A stretch of DNA of 64,000 bases from an uncultured Nocardioides sp. Lineage in GTDB: Bacteria; Actinomycetota; Actinomycetes; Propionibacteriales; Nocardioidaceae. Of this stretch, positions 24,105-32,385 are shown piece by piece. The stretch covers positions 124,001 to 188,000 of the forward strand of contig NZ_CANLDB010000004.1 of NCBI RefSeq assembly GCF_947489365.1, given 5' to 3'. The notes under the pieces are model-generated. The model did not search any database, was not told the DNA's origin, and saw nothing but the letters and a program-made list of their open reading frames with translations. Position numbers and translations under genes: made by a program. Every line of letters begins with the position of its first letter. Within the stretch, counting starts at the first letter, position 1.

Positions 24105-25729
24105 GCCCACCGGCCCTCCTCCCGCACGTCGCCGCGCCCGTCCGCGTCCTCCTCGCGGCGGCGCCGGTCGCGTCCTCGACGATACGGGAGCAGGGCGAGC
24201 AGCAGCCCGATCGGGACCGACAGCAGCGCCAGCCGGCCGAGCCACGGCGCGACCGTCATGGACGGCGGGGCGCCGGAGGCGAGGGCGACGTCCGCCTCGA
24301 GGACCTCCTGGGTGCGCGGGGCGGCAGCGTCACGGACCTCGCCGTCGGGGCCGATGACGCCGGAGACGCCGTTGATGGCCGCGACGACCGTGGTGCGGCC
24401 CGTCTCCTGGGCCCGCATCCGGGTGATCTCGAACTGCTGGTCGATCTGCGCGGTGTCGATGAACATCGCGTTGCTGGTCTGGACCACGAGCACCTGGGCC
24501 CCGTTGCGCACCTGGGCGGTGATGCCGTCGTCGTACGCGACGTCGAAGCAGATGGCGTCGGCGAGCGCCACCTCGCCGCCACCGGCCAGGGGCACGCGCA
24601 GCGGCTCGCTGCGGTCGCCGGCGAGCATGTCGCGCGGGATCAGGTCCAGGCGGCTGACCTGGTCGGTGACCCAGCCGAGCAGCGGGCTGTCCCGGAAGGG
24701 GATGAACTCGCCGAAGGGGACCGGGTGCCACTTCGTGTAGCGCTGTCCGGCGCCCACCCCGGGCGTGAAGACGATCCCCTGGTTGAGCACCTGGCCCTCC
24801 GCGGGGGCGTCGACGATCGCGCCGACGAGGAGGGGGGCGCCGACGGCGTCGACGGCGGTGTCCACGCCGTGGCGCACCGCGCCGGTGAACGGGTCGCTGG
24901 TCGTCGAGTTCTCGGGCCAGACCACCACGTCCGGTCGGGGGGTCGAGCCGTCACGGACGGCGTCGCCGAGCTCCTCGGTGGCCTCGACGTGGTTGGCCAG
25001 CAGCTGGTCGGTGTCGTACAGCACGTCGTCCCCCGGGCCCGGGACGTTCCCCTGGACGGCGGCGAGCCGGGCCGTGCCCGAGGTGTCCTGCCGGTGCTGG
25101 ACGACGTGGGGGGCGGCCACCAGGACCAGGCCGACGGCGGCGGCGGCCGCCACGGTCCCGGGCCGGCGGCGGACCTCGAGGACGGCCCACACGAGCGTCA
25201 CCCCGGTCGCGGCCATGAGCAGCGAGACCCCGACCGAGCCCCACCACGGCAGGCCGGCGGCGTACGGCGAGTCGGGCGAGGCGAAGGCGAGGCGGCCCCA
25301 GGGGAACCCGCCGAAGGGCCAGGACCCGCGGGCGGTCTCGGTCGCCACCCAGGCCAGGCTCACCCAGACGGGCCAGGCGGGAAGACGCATGAGCAGGACG
25401 GTGGCCAGGGCCCAGGCGGCGTAGAACGCCGCCTCGAGCAGGCCGACCCCGATCCAGGCGTCGACGCCGATCACCCGCATCCAGACGAGCAGGGTGACCT
25501 GGAACGCGGCACCGAACACGATCGCCGGGAGCAGGACGACCCGCAGCCGCCGCTCCCTCAGCCGGTGGACCGACCAGGTCGCCCCGGCGACGGCCAGGGG
25601 ACCCAGCACCCAGAGGCCGACTGGCTCGAAGGCCCCGACGAGGAGGAGCCCGCTGACCAGCGCGAGGAGCGTGGAGACGAGCACGACCGGAACGCTACCG
25701 GGGCCTTCCGCGCCCGGGACCTGCAGCAC
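24101..25729 (-). CDS. lnt: Apolipoprotein N-acyltransferase
   Basis: About 542 residues with several N-terminal membrane helices, then a nitrilase-fold domain and one C-terminal helix. The triad is visible: Glu in VVVWPENS, Lys in [12 protein letters not shown] and Cys in [25 protein letters not shown] is a further family motif. It adds the third acyl chain to lipoproteins, and several lipoproteins occur in this window. The start is uncertain: GTG at 25729 or GTG at 25684, just before the first helix. It overlaps ppm1. Confidence 0.93.
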   Translation of the reverse strand: MLQVPGAEGPGSVPVVLVSTLLALVSGLLLVGAFEPVGLWVLGPLAVAGATWSVHRLRERRLRVVLLPAIVFGAAFQVTLLVWMRVIGVDAWIGVGLLEAAFYAAWALATVLLMRLPAWPVWVSLAWVATETARGSWPFGGFPWGRLAFASPDSPYAAGLPWWGSVGVSLLMAATGVTLVWAVLEVRRRPGTVAAAAAVGLVLVAAPHVVQHRQDTSGTARLAAVQGNVPGPGDDVLYDTDQLLANHVEATEELGDAVRDGSTPRPDVVVWPENSTTSDPFTGAVRHGVDTAVDAVGAPLLVGAIVDAPAEGQVLNQGIVFTPGVGAGQRYTKWHPVPFGEFIPFRDSPLLGWVTDQVSRLDLIPRDMLAGDRSEPLRVPLAGGGEVALADAICFDVAYDDGITAQVRNGAQVLVVQTSNAMFIDTAQIDQQFEITRMRAQETGRTTVVAAINGVSGVIGPDGEVRDAAAPRTQEVLEADVALASGAPPSMTVAPWLGRLALLSVPIGLLLALLPYRRGRDRRRREEDADGRGDVREEGRWA

Positions 25730-26103
25730 AGCGGAAGGGGCCGTGACCCTTCGGACCGACCCAGGACCGACCGGCTGCCGGCACCAGGAAGTTGTCTACG
25801 GAGTCCCGACCCCTTCCGCTTTCGCTCCCCACGAGCGGCACCGACCTCCGTGAACGGTCTTGGCGGGGTTCGTGGTACTCGACCCTCCATGACCGCCACT
25901 CGGACGCCGGTCCGCTACCGCGGACTGCACGAGCGAACACCCAGGACTCTGGTCCAGCCGACCGGGGGTGTCAAACGCGCGCTGACCTGCGCGGACGCGC
26001 ATCGTCGCAGGTCAGCGCGATACGGCTCGGCCAGAACTACTCCGTTGTAACTCCCGGGGTCCCGGCGTGTCGGGACCTGACACGCCGGGGTGCTGGCGCT
26101 GGT
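25730..26103. other. 374-base gap with two strong hairpins and no gene
   Basis: No convincing coding sequence. Two inverted repeats are present. CGCGCTGACCTGC (25978-25990) pairs perfectly with 26007-26019 around a 16-base loop. CCCGGCGTGTC (26061-26071) pairs with 26079-26089 around a 7-base loop. The second lies about 15 bases beyond the amidohydrolase stop and probably ends that transcript. The first has no neighbour to explain it. The part nearest lnt must hold the lnt promoter. Confidence 0.6.
26061..26089 (-). terminator. Hairpin after the amidohydrolase gene
   Basis: An 11-bp perfect stem with a 7-base loop, starting 14 bases past the stop codon of the minus-strand amidohydrolase gene. 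There is no U-tract. Confidence 0.55.
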
Positions 26104-27681
26104 CTAACCGGTCGTCCCCAGGGGTCGGCCCGCGCCCCAGGAGCGGCGCGGACGGGGCAGCGCGGCGGGCTCCGCCAACACCGGCAGCCCGTCGGCGTCC
26201 AAGCCGTCCGGGCAGTCCCACAGCGTCAGGTCCGCCCGGGCGCCCACCTCGAGCCGACCGCCGTCGTCGTCGCGCCCGGCCCGCGCCGCACCGGCGGTGT
26301 GGGCCCGGTAGGCGACGGCAGGTGTGAGGCGGTGCCGAGGGTCGTGGTGGTGGACCGCCGCCCGGACCGCCGCCCACGGCCCGACGGGGGTGACCGGGGA
26401 GTCGGACCCGAGCGCGAGGCCGCCGCGGGTGGCGGCGAGGGCGGCGAACGGGTTGGTGTCGGCCCAGCGCTCCCCCAGCCGGGCGGCGTACATGCCGTCG
26501 GGTCCGCCCCACAGGGCGTCGAAGAGCGGCTGGACGCTGGAGGTGACGCCGAGCTCGTCGAGGACCGCCACGACGGCGGGTGACGGGAGCTCGACGTGCT
26601 CGACGCGGTGACGGGCCGCCCGCAGCCGGGCGGCGCCGTCGGGCCCGAGCCGGACGGCGGCGGACGCGAGGCCCTCCCCCACGGCGTCCAGCGCGGCGTC
26701 GCCGATGGCGTGGAAGCCGGCCTGCAGCCCCGCCTCGGTGCACGCCACGACGTGGTCGGCGACCTGGCCGGCGTCGAGGTAGGCGTGGCCGCAGCCCCCG
26801 GCGTCGGCGTACGACCGCCCCAGCGCGGCCGTGCGCGAGCCCAGGGCGCCGTCGGCGACGAGGTCGCCGGCGAGGCCCTCGACACCGAGCCGGCGCGCGG
26901 TGCCCAGGGCCAGGAGCTCGCCCCAGTAGACGGTCGCCCGGAGGCCGGTCTCGGCCGCGGCCTGCCGGACGAGGGGGATCTCGGCCTCCGGCCCGATGTG
27001 CGGGGCGGCGTTCTCGTGGAACCCGACGAGGCCCACGGCGAGCATCGCCGCGCAGGCGGCGCGCGCGGCGTCGAGGCGGTCGGTGTCGGGCACCAGCTGC
27101 TCCAGGGCCGCCCGGGCCGCGTGGTGGGCGTCCCGCTCGACCCGGCCGTCCTCGCTCCACCCGTCGAGGTCGGCCAGGCCGGGGACCAGCGCGGCGAGGG
27201 CGGGCGAGAGGACGGCGGAGTGGCCGTCGACGCGGGTGAGCTGGACCCGGCGGCCGGGGGCCGCGCGCTCGAGCTCGTCGGCGGTCGGGGGCCGGGGCGT
27301 CGCCCACCCCGTCTCGTCCCAGCCCTGGCCGAGCAGGACGCCGGCGGTCGGCGAGGCCGACGCGTGGGCCGACAACCGGTCCAGGACCGCGGTCAGGCTC
27401 CGCTCGCCGGTGAGGTCGAGGCCCAGCAGGGCGAACCCGGTGCGGACCGTGTGGACGTGGCTGTCGGTGAAGCCGGCCGTGAGCAGCGCCCCGCCCGCGT
27501 CGACGACCTCCGTCCCCGCGTCCCCCGCCGCGCCCGGGCCGTCGTACGCCGACGCGCCGTCCGCGTCGGTCAGGCCCACCACGACGCCGTCCGCCACGGC
27601 GACGACGGTCTCGGGCCGACCGGGGAGCCGGGCGTCGCGGACGAGGAGGCGGCCGGCCGGGGTGCGGGTCGTGGAGGTCAT
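26104..27681 (-). CDS. YtcJ-like amidohydrolase
   Basis: 525 residues. The N-terminal small beta domain is followed by the metal motif GFTDSHVHTVRTG. FHAIGDAALDAVGEGL and RHRVEHVELPS give further His ligands, and LALGSDSPVTPVGPW the conserved Asp. The closing strand reads GARADLTLWD. This is the YtcJ/exoenzyme-regulatory-protein branch of the amidohydrolase superfamily; the substrate is unknown. ATG at 27681, divergent from the phosphatidyltransferase gene. Confidence 0.88.
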   Translation of the reverse strand: MTSTTRTPAGRLLVRDARLPGRPETVVAVADGVVVGLTDADGASAYDGPGAAGDAGTEVVDAGGALLTAGFTDSHVHTVRTGFALLGLDLTGERSLTAVLDRLSAHASASPTAGVLLGQGWDETGWATPRPPTADELERAAPGRRVQLTRVDGHSAVLSPALAALVPGLADLDGWSEDGRVERDAHHAARAALEQLVPDTDRLDAARAACAAMLAVGLVGFHENAAPHIGPEAEIPLVRQAAAETGLRATVYWGELLALGTARRLGVEGLAGDLVADGALGSRTAALGRSYADAGGCGHAYLDAGQVADHVVACTEAGLQAGFHAIGDAALDAVGEGLASAAVRLGPDGAARLRAARHRVEHVELPSPAVVAVLDELGVTSSVQPLFDALWGGPDGMYAARLGERWADTNPFAALAATRGGLALGSDSPVTPVGPWAAVRAAVHHHDPRHRLTPAVAYRAHTAGAARAGRDDDGGRLEVGARADLTLWDCPDGLDADGLPVLAEPAALPRPRRSWGAGRPLGTTG

Positions 27682-27786
27682 GGCCCCACCCCACCATCCG
27701 CGGAGCCCGGGATGCGGGACGACCCGTGAGAGGATGTGCCGTCTCCTGGACGATCCCGCGACGGGCACACGAGAGGTCCCCCCGCC

Positions 27787-28539
27787 ATGACCGCAGTCAC
27801 CGCCGCCGAGGCGTCCTCGGGGGCTCCGGCGTCTCGGCAGCTCCGCGCGGCCGGCTGGCTCCTCCACACCTACACCGCGAGCGGGACGGCCATCGCCTTC
27901 GGCGCCCTGGTGGCGACCGTGGCGGGCAACGAGGTCGTCGCCCTGTGGCTGCTGTTCGCTGCCCTGGTCGTCGACGGGACCGACGGGCTGCTGGCACGTC
28001 GGCTCCGCGTCTCGCAGACCATCCCGGGCTTCGACGGCGCCCGGCTGGACGACATCGTCGACTACATCACGTACTGCTTCGTGCCGGTCTTCATGCTCTG
28101 GAACGGCGGCTACCTCCCCGAGGGCCCCGTGGGAGCGGTGCTGGCCGTCGTCCCGCTGCTGGCCTCGAGCTACCAGTTCTGCCGCGTCGACGCGAAGACC
28201 GACGACAACTGCTTCCTGGGCTTCCCGAGCTACTGGAACGTCGTCGCGCTCTACGTCATCGTGCTCGGGCTGTCCGACGCCGTGGTGGCCACGATCCTGC
28301 TGGTCTGCGCCGTGCTCGTCTTCGTGCCCGTGAAGTACCTCTACCCCTCGAAGACCCGGGTGCACCGCGTGCTGAACCTGGTGCTCGCCGGTGCGTGGCT
28401 CGTCACCTACGCCCTGATGCTGGTGCAGTACCCCGAGGCCCACCCGCTCGTGGTCGCGGTCTCGCTCGCCTACGTCGTCTACTACGTCGGCGCCAGCGTG
28501 TGGATGACGGTGCGCAACCCGCACCGCGCCGCGGCCTGA
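27787..28539 (+). CDS. pcs: CDP-alcohol phosphatidyltransferase, phosphatidylcholine-synthase-like
   Basis: 250 residues with about seven membrane helices. The CDP-alcohol motif reads DGTDGLLARRL, then DGARLDDIVDY, providing the metal-binding Asp residues. DYITYCFVP and SSYQFCRVDAKTDDNCFLGFPS are typical of bacterial phosphatidylcholine synthase (Pcs), which condenses CDP-diacylglycerol with choline. That activity is an inference from resemblance; the alcohol could differ. The leader contains a bulged inverted repeat (GTGCCGTC with GACGGGCAC). Convergent with the Lrp gene. Confidence 0.75.
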   Translation: MTAVTAAEASSGAPASRQLRAAGWLLHTYTASGTAIAFGALVATVAGNEVVALWLLFAALVVDGTDGLLARRLRVSQTIPGFDGARLDDIVDYITYCFVPVFMLWNGGYLPEGPVGAVLAVVPLLASSYQFCRVDAKTDDNCFLGFPSYWNVVALYVIVLGLSDAVVATILLVCAVLVFVPVKYLYPSKTRVHRVLNLVLAGAWLVTYALMLVQYPEAHPLVVAVSLAYVVYYVGASVWMTVRNPHRAAA

Positions 28540-28553
28540 GCGGTCCCGCTCAG
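28536..28553. terminator. Hairpin made from the stop codons of pcs and the Lrp gene
   Basis: CTGAGCGG (28536-28543) and CCGCTCAG (28546-28553) are perfect inverted arms, and each includes the TGA of one of the two convergent genes. The architecture is the same as at rbpA/fxsA. Confidence 0.5.
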
Positions 28554-28987
28554 CCCACGGGGCGACGTTCGTACGGCGTCGACAGCACGATGGTGGTCCG
28601 GGTCGACACGCCCGCCGCGGCCCGGATCCGCGCCAGCAGGTCCTCGAGGGCGACCGGCGACGCGACCCGCACCTGCAGGATGTACGACTCCTCGCCGGCC
28701 ACCGACCAGCAGGACTCGATCTCGGTCAGGTGCGCCAGCCGGTCGGGCGCGTCGTCGGGGGCCGCGGGGTCCGTGGGCCGGATCGACACGAAGGCCGACA
28801 GCGGCAGCCCGGCGGCGGCGTGGTCGACGCGGGCGCCGTACCCGGTGATCAGGCCACGCTGCTCGAGACGCTTGACCCGCTGGTGGACCGCCGAGGTGGA
28901 CAGGCCGGTCGCCCGGCCCAGGTCGGTGAACGACATGCGCCCGTCGTCGACCAGCAGCCGCAGGATGGTGCGGTCGATGTCCTCCAC
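28550..28987 (-). CDS. Lrp/AsnC-family regulator
   Basis: 145 residues: an AsnC helix-turn-helix (MEDIDRTILRLLVDDGRMSF, then LGRATGLSTSAVHQRVKRLEQRGLI) and a C-terminal RAM ligand-binding domain (AFVSIRP, SYILQVRV, VSTRTTIVLSTPYERR). It probably responds to an amino acid. It diverges from the 5'-3' exonuclease gene and converges on the phosphatidyltransferase gene; either could be its target. Confidence 0.9.
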   Translation of the reverse strand: MEDIDRTILRLLVDDGRMSFTDLGRATGLSTSAVHQRVKRLEQRGLITGYGARVDHAAAGLPLSAFVSIRPTDPAAPDDAPDRLAHLTEIESCWSVAGEESYILQVRVASPVALEDLLARIRAAAGVSTRTTIVLSTPYERRPVG

Positions 28988-29033
28988 GCCCTCACCCTAG
29001 GTGGGCGCCGAGCGGCGGTGGGAGACTGCGCGC

Positions 29034-29978
29034 ATGACGGGACCGAGCGGCGGCGACAGCACGGGGCGGCTGATGCTGCTGGACACGGCGAGCCTCTACT
29101 TCCGGGCGTTCTTCGGGGTCCCCGACTCCGTCACCGCCCCCGACGGCACCCCCGTGAACGCCGTGCGGGGCCTCATGGACTTCATCACCCGCCTGGTGGG
29201 GGACTACTCCCCCACCCACCTGGCCTGCTGCTGGGACGACGACTGGCGCCCGCAGTGGCGCGTCGACCTGCTGCCGTCGTACAAGGCGCACCGGGTGGTC
29301 GAGGAGGTCGCCTCCGACCCCGACGTGGAGGAGGTCCCCGACCCGCTCTCCGTGCAGGTCCCGGTGATCCGCGAGGTGCTGGAGGCGCTCGGGATCGCCG
29401 TCGTGGGGCACGCCGAGATGGAGGCCGACGACGTGATCGGCACGCTCGCCACCGAGGCCGGGATGCCGGTCGACGTGGTCACCGGAGACCGGGACCTGTT
29501 CCAGCTGGTGGACGACGACGCCGAGGTCCGGATCCTCTACACCGCCCGCGGCGTCGGACGCCACGAGCGGGTGGACGACGCCTGGGTCGTGGCGAGGTAC
29601 GGCGTCCACGCGGCGCAGTACGCCGACTTCGCGACCCTGCGCGGGGACTCCTCCGACGGCCTGCCGGGCGTCGCGGGGGTCGGCGACAAGACCGCGGCGA
29701 CCCTGCTGGGCCGGTTCGGTGACCTCCCCGCGATCCGCGCCGCGGCCGCCGATCCCGCGGCGGACCTGGGTCCCGGCCCGCGCGGCAAGGTCAAGGCCGC
29801 CGCCGACTACCTCGACGTGGCCCCGCAGGTCGTCGCCGTCCGTCGCGACCTCGACCTCGCCGGGCACGACCTGCGGCTCCCGTCGTCGCCGGCCGACCCC
29901 GACGCGTTCGCCGCCCTGACGGAGCGCTGGGGCCTCGGCAGCTCGGCCGAGCGGCTGCTGGAGACACTGGCGCGCTGA
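29034..29978 (+). CDS. 5'-3' exonuclease (PolA N-terminal/FEN type)
   Basis: 314 residues. LMLLDTASLYFRAFFG carries the first metal Asp, WDDDWRPQWRVDLLPSYKAHR the substrate-clamp region, EMEADDVIGTLA and VVTGDRDLFQLV the central acidic residues, and LRGDSSDGLPGVAGVGDKTAATLL the helix-hairpin-helix. It is the stand-alone form of the exonuclease domain of DNA polymerase I, common in actinobacteria, acting on RNA primers and flaps. ATG at 29034. Confidence 0.92.
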   Translation: MTGPSGGDSTGRLMLLDTASLYFRAFFGVPDSVTAPDGTPVNAVRGLMDFITRLVGDYSPTHLACCWDDDWRPQWRVDLLPSYKAHRVVEEVASDPDVEEVPDPLSVQVPVIREVLEALGIAVVGHAEMEADDVIGTLATEAGMPVDVVTGDRDLFQLVDDDAEVRILYTARGVGRHERVDDAWVVARYGVHAAQYADFATLRGDSSDGLPGVAGVGDKTAATLLGRFGDLPAIRAAAADPAADLGPGPRGKVKAAADYLDVAPQVVAVRRDLDLAGHDLRLPSSPADPDAFAALTERWGLGSSAERLLETLAR

Positions 29979-30061
29979 GTCGCCCTGCGTCGCACTGCGT
30001 CGCACGGGCCGCGCACCGCCGCCTCCCGCGTGCCGGGCCCGACCTGGCTACGGTGGGGACC

Positions 30062-30715
30062 ATGTCGAACATCGCCGTCGTCGGAGGCCACGGGCAGATC
30101 GCCCGCCACCTGCACCCCTTCCTGGTCGAGGCCGGGCACACCCCGGTCGCGCTGGTGCGCAACGAGGACTACCGCGCCGACCTCGAGGCCGCCGGGGCGG
30201 AGGTCCGGCTGCTCGACATCGAGTCGGACGACGCCGCGGCCTTCGCCGCCGCGTTCGAGGGCTGCTCCGCGGTCGTCTTCGCCGCCGGCGGCGGGCCGGA
30301 CGGCAACGTCGAGCGCAAGCGGACCGTCGACCTCGAGGGCTCGCTGAAGTCCATCGAGGGCGCGCGGCAGGCCGGCATCTCCCGGTTCGTGCAGATCTCC
30401 GCGATCAGCGTCGACGAGCCCGTCGCGGACGACGCCGGCGAGGTCTGGAAGGTGTACGTCGCCGCCAAGCGCGACGCCGACGCCGCCCTGCGCGACAGCG
30501 GGCTGGACTGGACGATCATCCGTCCCGGCGGTCTCGTCGACGAGCCGGGCACCGGCATGGTGGCCCTGGCCCCGTCCCTCGACCGTGGCTCGGTCCCGCG
30601 CGCGGACGTCGCCGCCGTCGTCGCCGCGTGCCTCGACGAGGACGCGACGATCGGCAAGCAGTGGGAGCTCGTCGCCGGGCAGACGCCGGTGCTGGCAGCG
30701 ATCCGCAGCTCCTGA
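30062..30715 (+). CDS. NAD(P)-binding atypical SDR (YhfK-like)
   Basis: 217 residues. The GxxGxxG site VVGGHGQIARHL lies at the N-terminus, LVRNEDYRADLEAAGAEV provides the cofactor-specificity strand, and FAAGGGPDG and ISRFVQISAISVD form the central sheet. The Tyr-Lys catalytic pair of classical SDRs is replaced by YVAAKRDADAALRDSGLDWT and IIRPGGL, as in the SDR_a5 group of presumed NADPH-dependent reductases or sensors. The substrate is unknown. Confidence 0.87.
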   Translation: MSNIAVVGGHGQIARHLHPFLVEAGHTPVALVRNEDYRADLEAAGAEVRLLDIESDDAAAFAAAFEGCSAVVFAAGGGPDGNVERKRTVDLEGSLKSIEGARQAGISRFVQISAISVDEPVADDAGEVWKVYVAAKRDADAALRDSGLDWTIIRPGGLVDEPGTGMVALAPSLDRGSVPRADVAAVVAACLDEDATIGKQWELVAGQTPVLAAIRSS

Positions 30716-30742
30716 GCCTGGGAAGGAGCGTCGCGGATCGGG

Positions 30743-31324
30743 CTACTCCTTGGGTCTCGAGGCCGCGCGGGTGTGCATCCGCTCGCCCTCACGGCTGAAG
30801 ATCGAGAGCATCTCGACGCGGTGCGCGTCGGCAACGCCGAACCAGTGCGGGAGCCGGGTGTCGAACTCGGCGACCTCGCCGGGCTCGAGCACGATGTCGT
30901 GGTCGCCGAGCACCATCCGGAGCCGGCCGTCGAGCACGTAGAGCCACTCGTACCCCTCGTGGCTCTGCGGGTCCGGCTTCCGGCGCTGGGAGCCCGGGGC
31001 GAGGATCATCTTGTACGCCTGCAGCCCGCCCGCCCGCCGTGACAGCGGGATCATCGTCAGCGGACCGTTCGTCACCGCGCGCTGCGGCACGCGGGGGTCC
31101 GCGGCGGTCGTGGTCTCCAGCAGCTCGTCCAGCGCCATCCCGTAGGCCCGCGCGATCGGCAGCAGCAGCTCCAGCGTCGGCTTGCGGCCCCCGGACTCCA
31201 GCCGTGACAACGTGCTCACCGAGATGCCCGTCTGCTCGGCGAGCCCGGCCAGCGTCACCTCCTGCTCGCCCCGCAGGGCCCGCAACCGGGGGCCGACCGC
31301 CTCGAGCACCGTCTCCACGTCCAC
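30743..31324 (-). CDS. XRE-cupin transcriptional regulator
   Basis: 193 residues from the GTG at 31324. The helix-turn-helix is VTLAGLAEQTGISVSTLSRLESG and the C-terminal cupin domain is SHEGYEWLYVLDGRLRMVLGD, then LEPGEVAEFDTRLPHWFG. The upstream -10-like box ends six bases before the start codon, so the transcript may be leaderless. A TTG at 31348 would add eight residues but overlaps the operator-like palindrome. It diverges from the CPFC flavoprotein gene, its most likely target. Confidence 0.88.
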   Translation of the reverse strand: MDVETVLEAVGPRLRALRGEQEVTLAGLAEQTGISVSTLSRLESGGRKPTLELLLPIARAYGMALDELLETTTAADPRVPQRAVTNGPLTMIPLSRRAGGLQAYKMILAPGSQRRKPDPQSHEGYEWLYVLDGRLRMVLGDHDIVLEPGEVAEFDTRLPHWFGVADAHRVEMLSIFSREGERMHTRAASRPKE

Positions 31325-31330
31325 GCCGAC

Positions 31331-31361
31331 AGTTTGCCGTATCGGCAATGGAGTTTGTCAA
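31331..31361 (-). promoter_or_regulatory. Divergent promoter with palindromic operator
   Basis: TTGCCGTATCGGCAA (31334-31348) is a 6-3-6 perfect inverted repeat. On the minus strand it lies between a consensus -35 TTGACA (plus-strand 31356-31361) and CAAACT (31331-31336), which ends six bases before the GTG of the XRE-cupin gene. The layout fits repression of its own promoter. Confidence 0.55.
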
Positions 31362-31419
31362 TGCGCCGCCGTCCCGGCAGTCTCGTGGTGTCGAGACAAC
31401 CGAGTGAGGGGACAGCGTG

Positions 31420-32385
31420 ATGGAGACGTACGACGTGGTGGTCGTCGGAGGCGGACCGGCGGGGCTGAGCGGGGCGATCGCCCTGGCGCGGTCGCGACGC
31501 AGCGTGCTGGTCGTGGACGCCGGGAACCCCCGCAACGCGCCCGCGGAGGGTGCCCACAACCTGCTGGGCCGCGAGGGGGTCCCGCCCCGGGAGCTGCTGG
31601 CCACCGGGCGCGACGAGCTCGCGTCGTACGGCGGGCACGTGCGGCACACCGAGGCCATCGGCGCGCGGCGCACCGACGACGGGTTCGTCGTGACCCTGGC
31701 CGACGGTCCGGGGTCGTCCCGGGAGGTCGCGAGCAGGGGACTGTTGGTCACCAGCGGGCTGGTCGACGAGCTGCCGGACGTGCCGGGCCTGGCGGAGCGG
31801 TGGGGGCACGAGGTGCTGCACTGCCCCTTCTGCCACGGCTGGGAGGTGCGCGACCAGCGGATCGGCGTGCTGTCCACCGGACCGATGACCACCCACCAGG
31901 CGCTGCTCTTCGGGCAGCTGTCGGACCGGGTGGTCGTGCTGGCGCACACCGCGCCGCCCTCCGCCGAGGACCGGGCGAGCCTGGACGCCATGGGCGTCGA
32001 GGTCGTCGACGGCCGGGTGACCGAGGTCGTCGGCGAGGACGGCGGCCCGCTGGGCGGTGTCCGGCTGGCCGACGGGACCGTGGTCGGGCTGGACGCCGTC
32101 GTGGTCGCCTCGCGGCTGGTGGCGGCGTCCCCGGTCCTGGCGGACCTGGGGCTGGAGGCGGTGGACCACCCGTCGGGGGCAGGCGTGCACTACCCGTCGG
32201 AGATGGCGGGGAGCACGTCGGTGCCCCTCCTGCGGCTGGCCGGCAACGTCACCGACCTCATGGCCCAGGTGGGCGCCTCGGCCGCGGCCGGGATGATGGC
32301 GGGCGCCGCCCTCCACGGCGAGCTGATCCAGGCCGACCTCGCCGCGCGTCTCGCGGCGCGGGCGGAGGCCGTCGCTACTCGGTGA
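31420..32385 (+). CDS. Thioredoxin-reductase-like flavoprotein with CPFC motif
   Basis: 321 residues. The FAD site VVVVGGGPAGLSGAIALARS is followed by GLLVTSGLVDELPDVPG and the redox motif HCPFCHGWEVRD, a variant of the CxxC of thioredoxin reductases. LLRLAGNVTDLMAQVGASAAAG is the second FAD motif. The CPFC-HGWE form typifies a subgroup whose partner is usually not known. A GTG at 31417 is an alternative start; GAGGGG precedes both. It is divergent from the cupin regulator, and its 3' end overlaps the helY 3' end by 11 bases. Confidence 0.88.
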   Translation: METYDVVVVGGGPAGLSGAIALARSRRSVLVVDAGNPRNAPAEGAHNLLGREGVPPRELLATGRDELASYGGHVRHTEAIGARRTDDGFVVTLADGPGSSREVASRGLLVTSGLVDELPDVPGLAERWGHEVLHCPFCHGWEVRDQRIGVLSTGPMTTHQALLFGQLSDRVVVLAHTAPPSAEDRASLDAMGVEVVDGRVTEVVGEDGGPLGGVRLADGTVVGLDAVVVASRLVAASPVLADLGLEAVDHPSGAGVHYPSEMAGSTSVPLLRLAGNVTDLMAQVGASAAAGMMAGAALHGELIQADLAARLAARAEAVATR

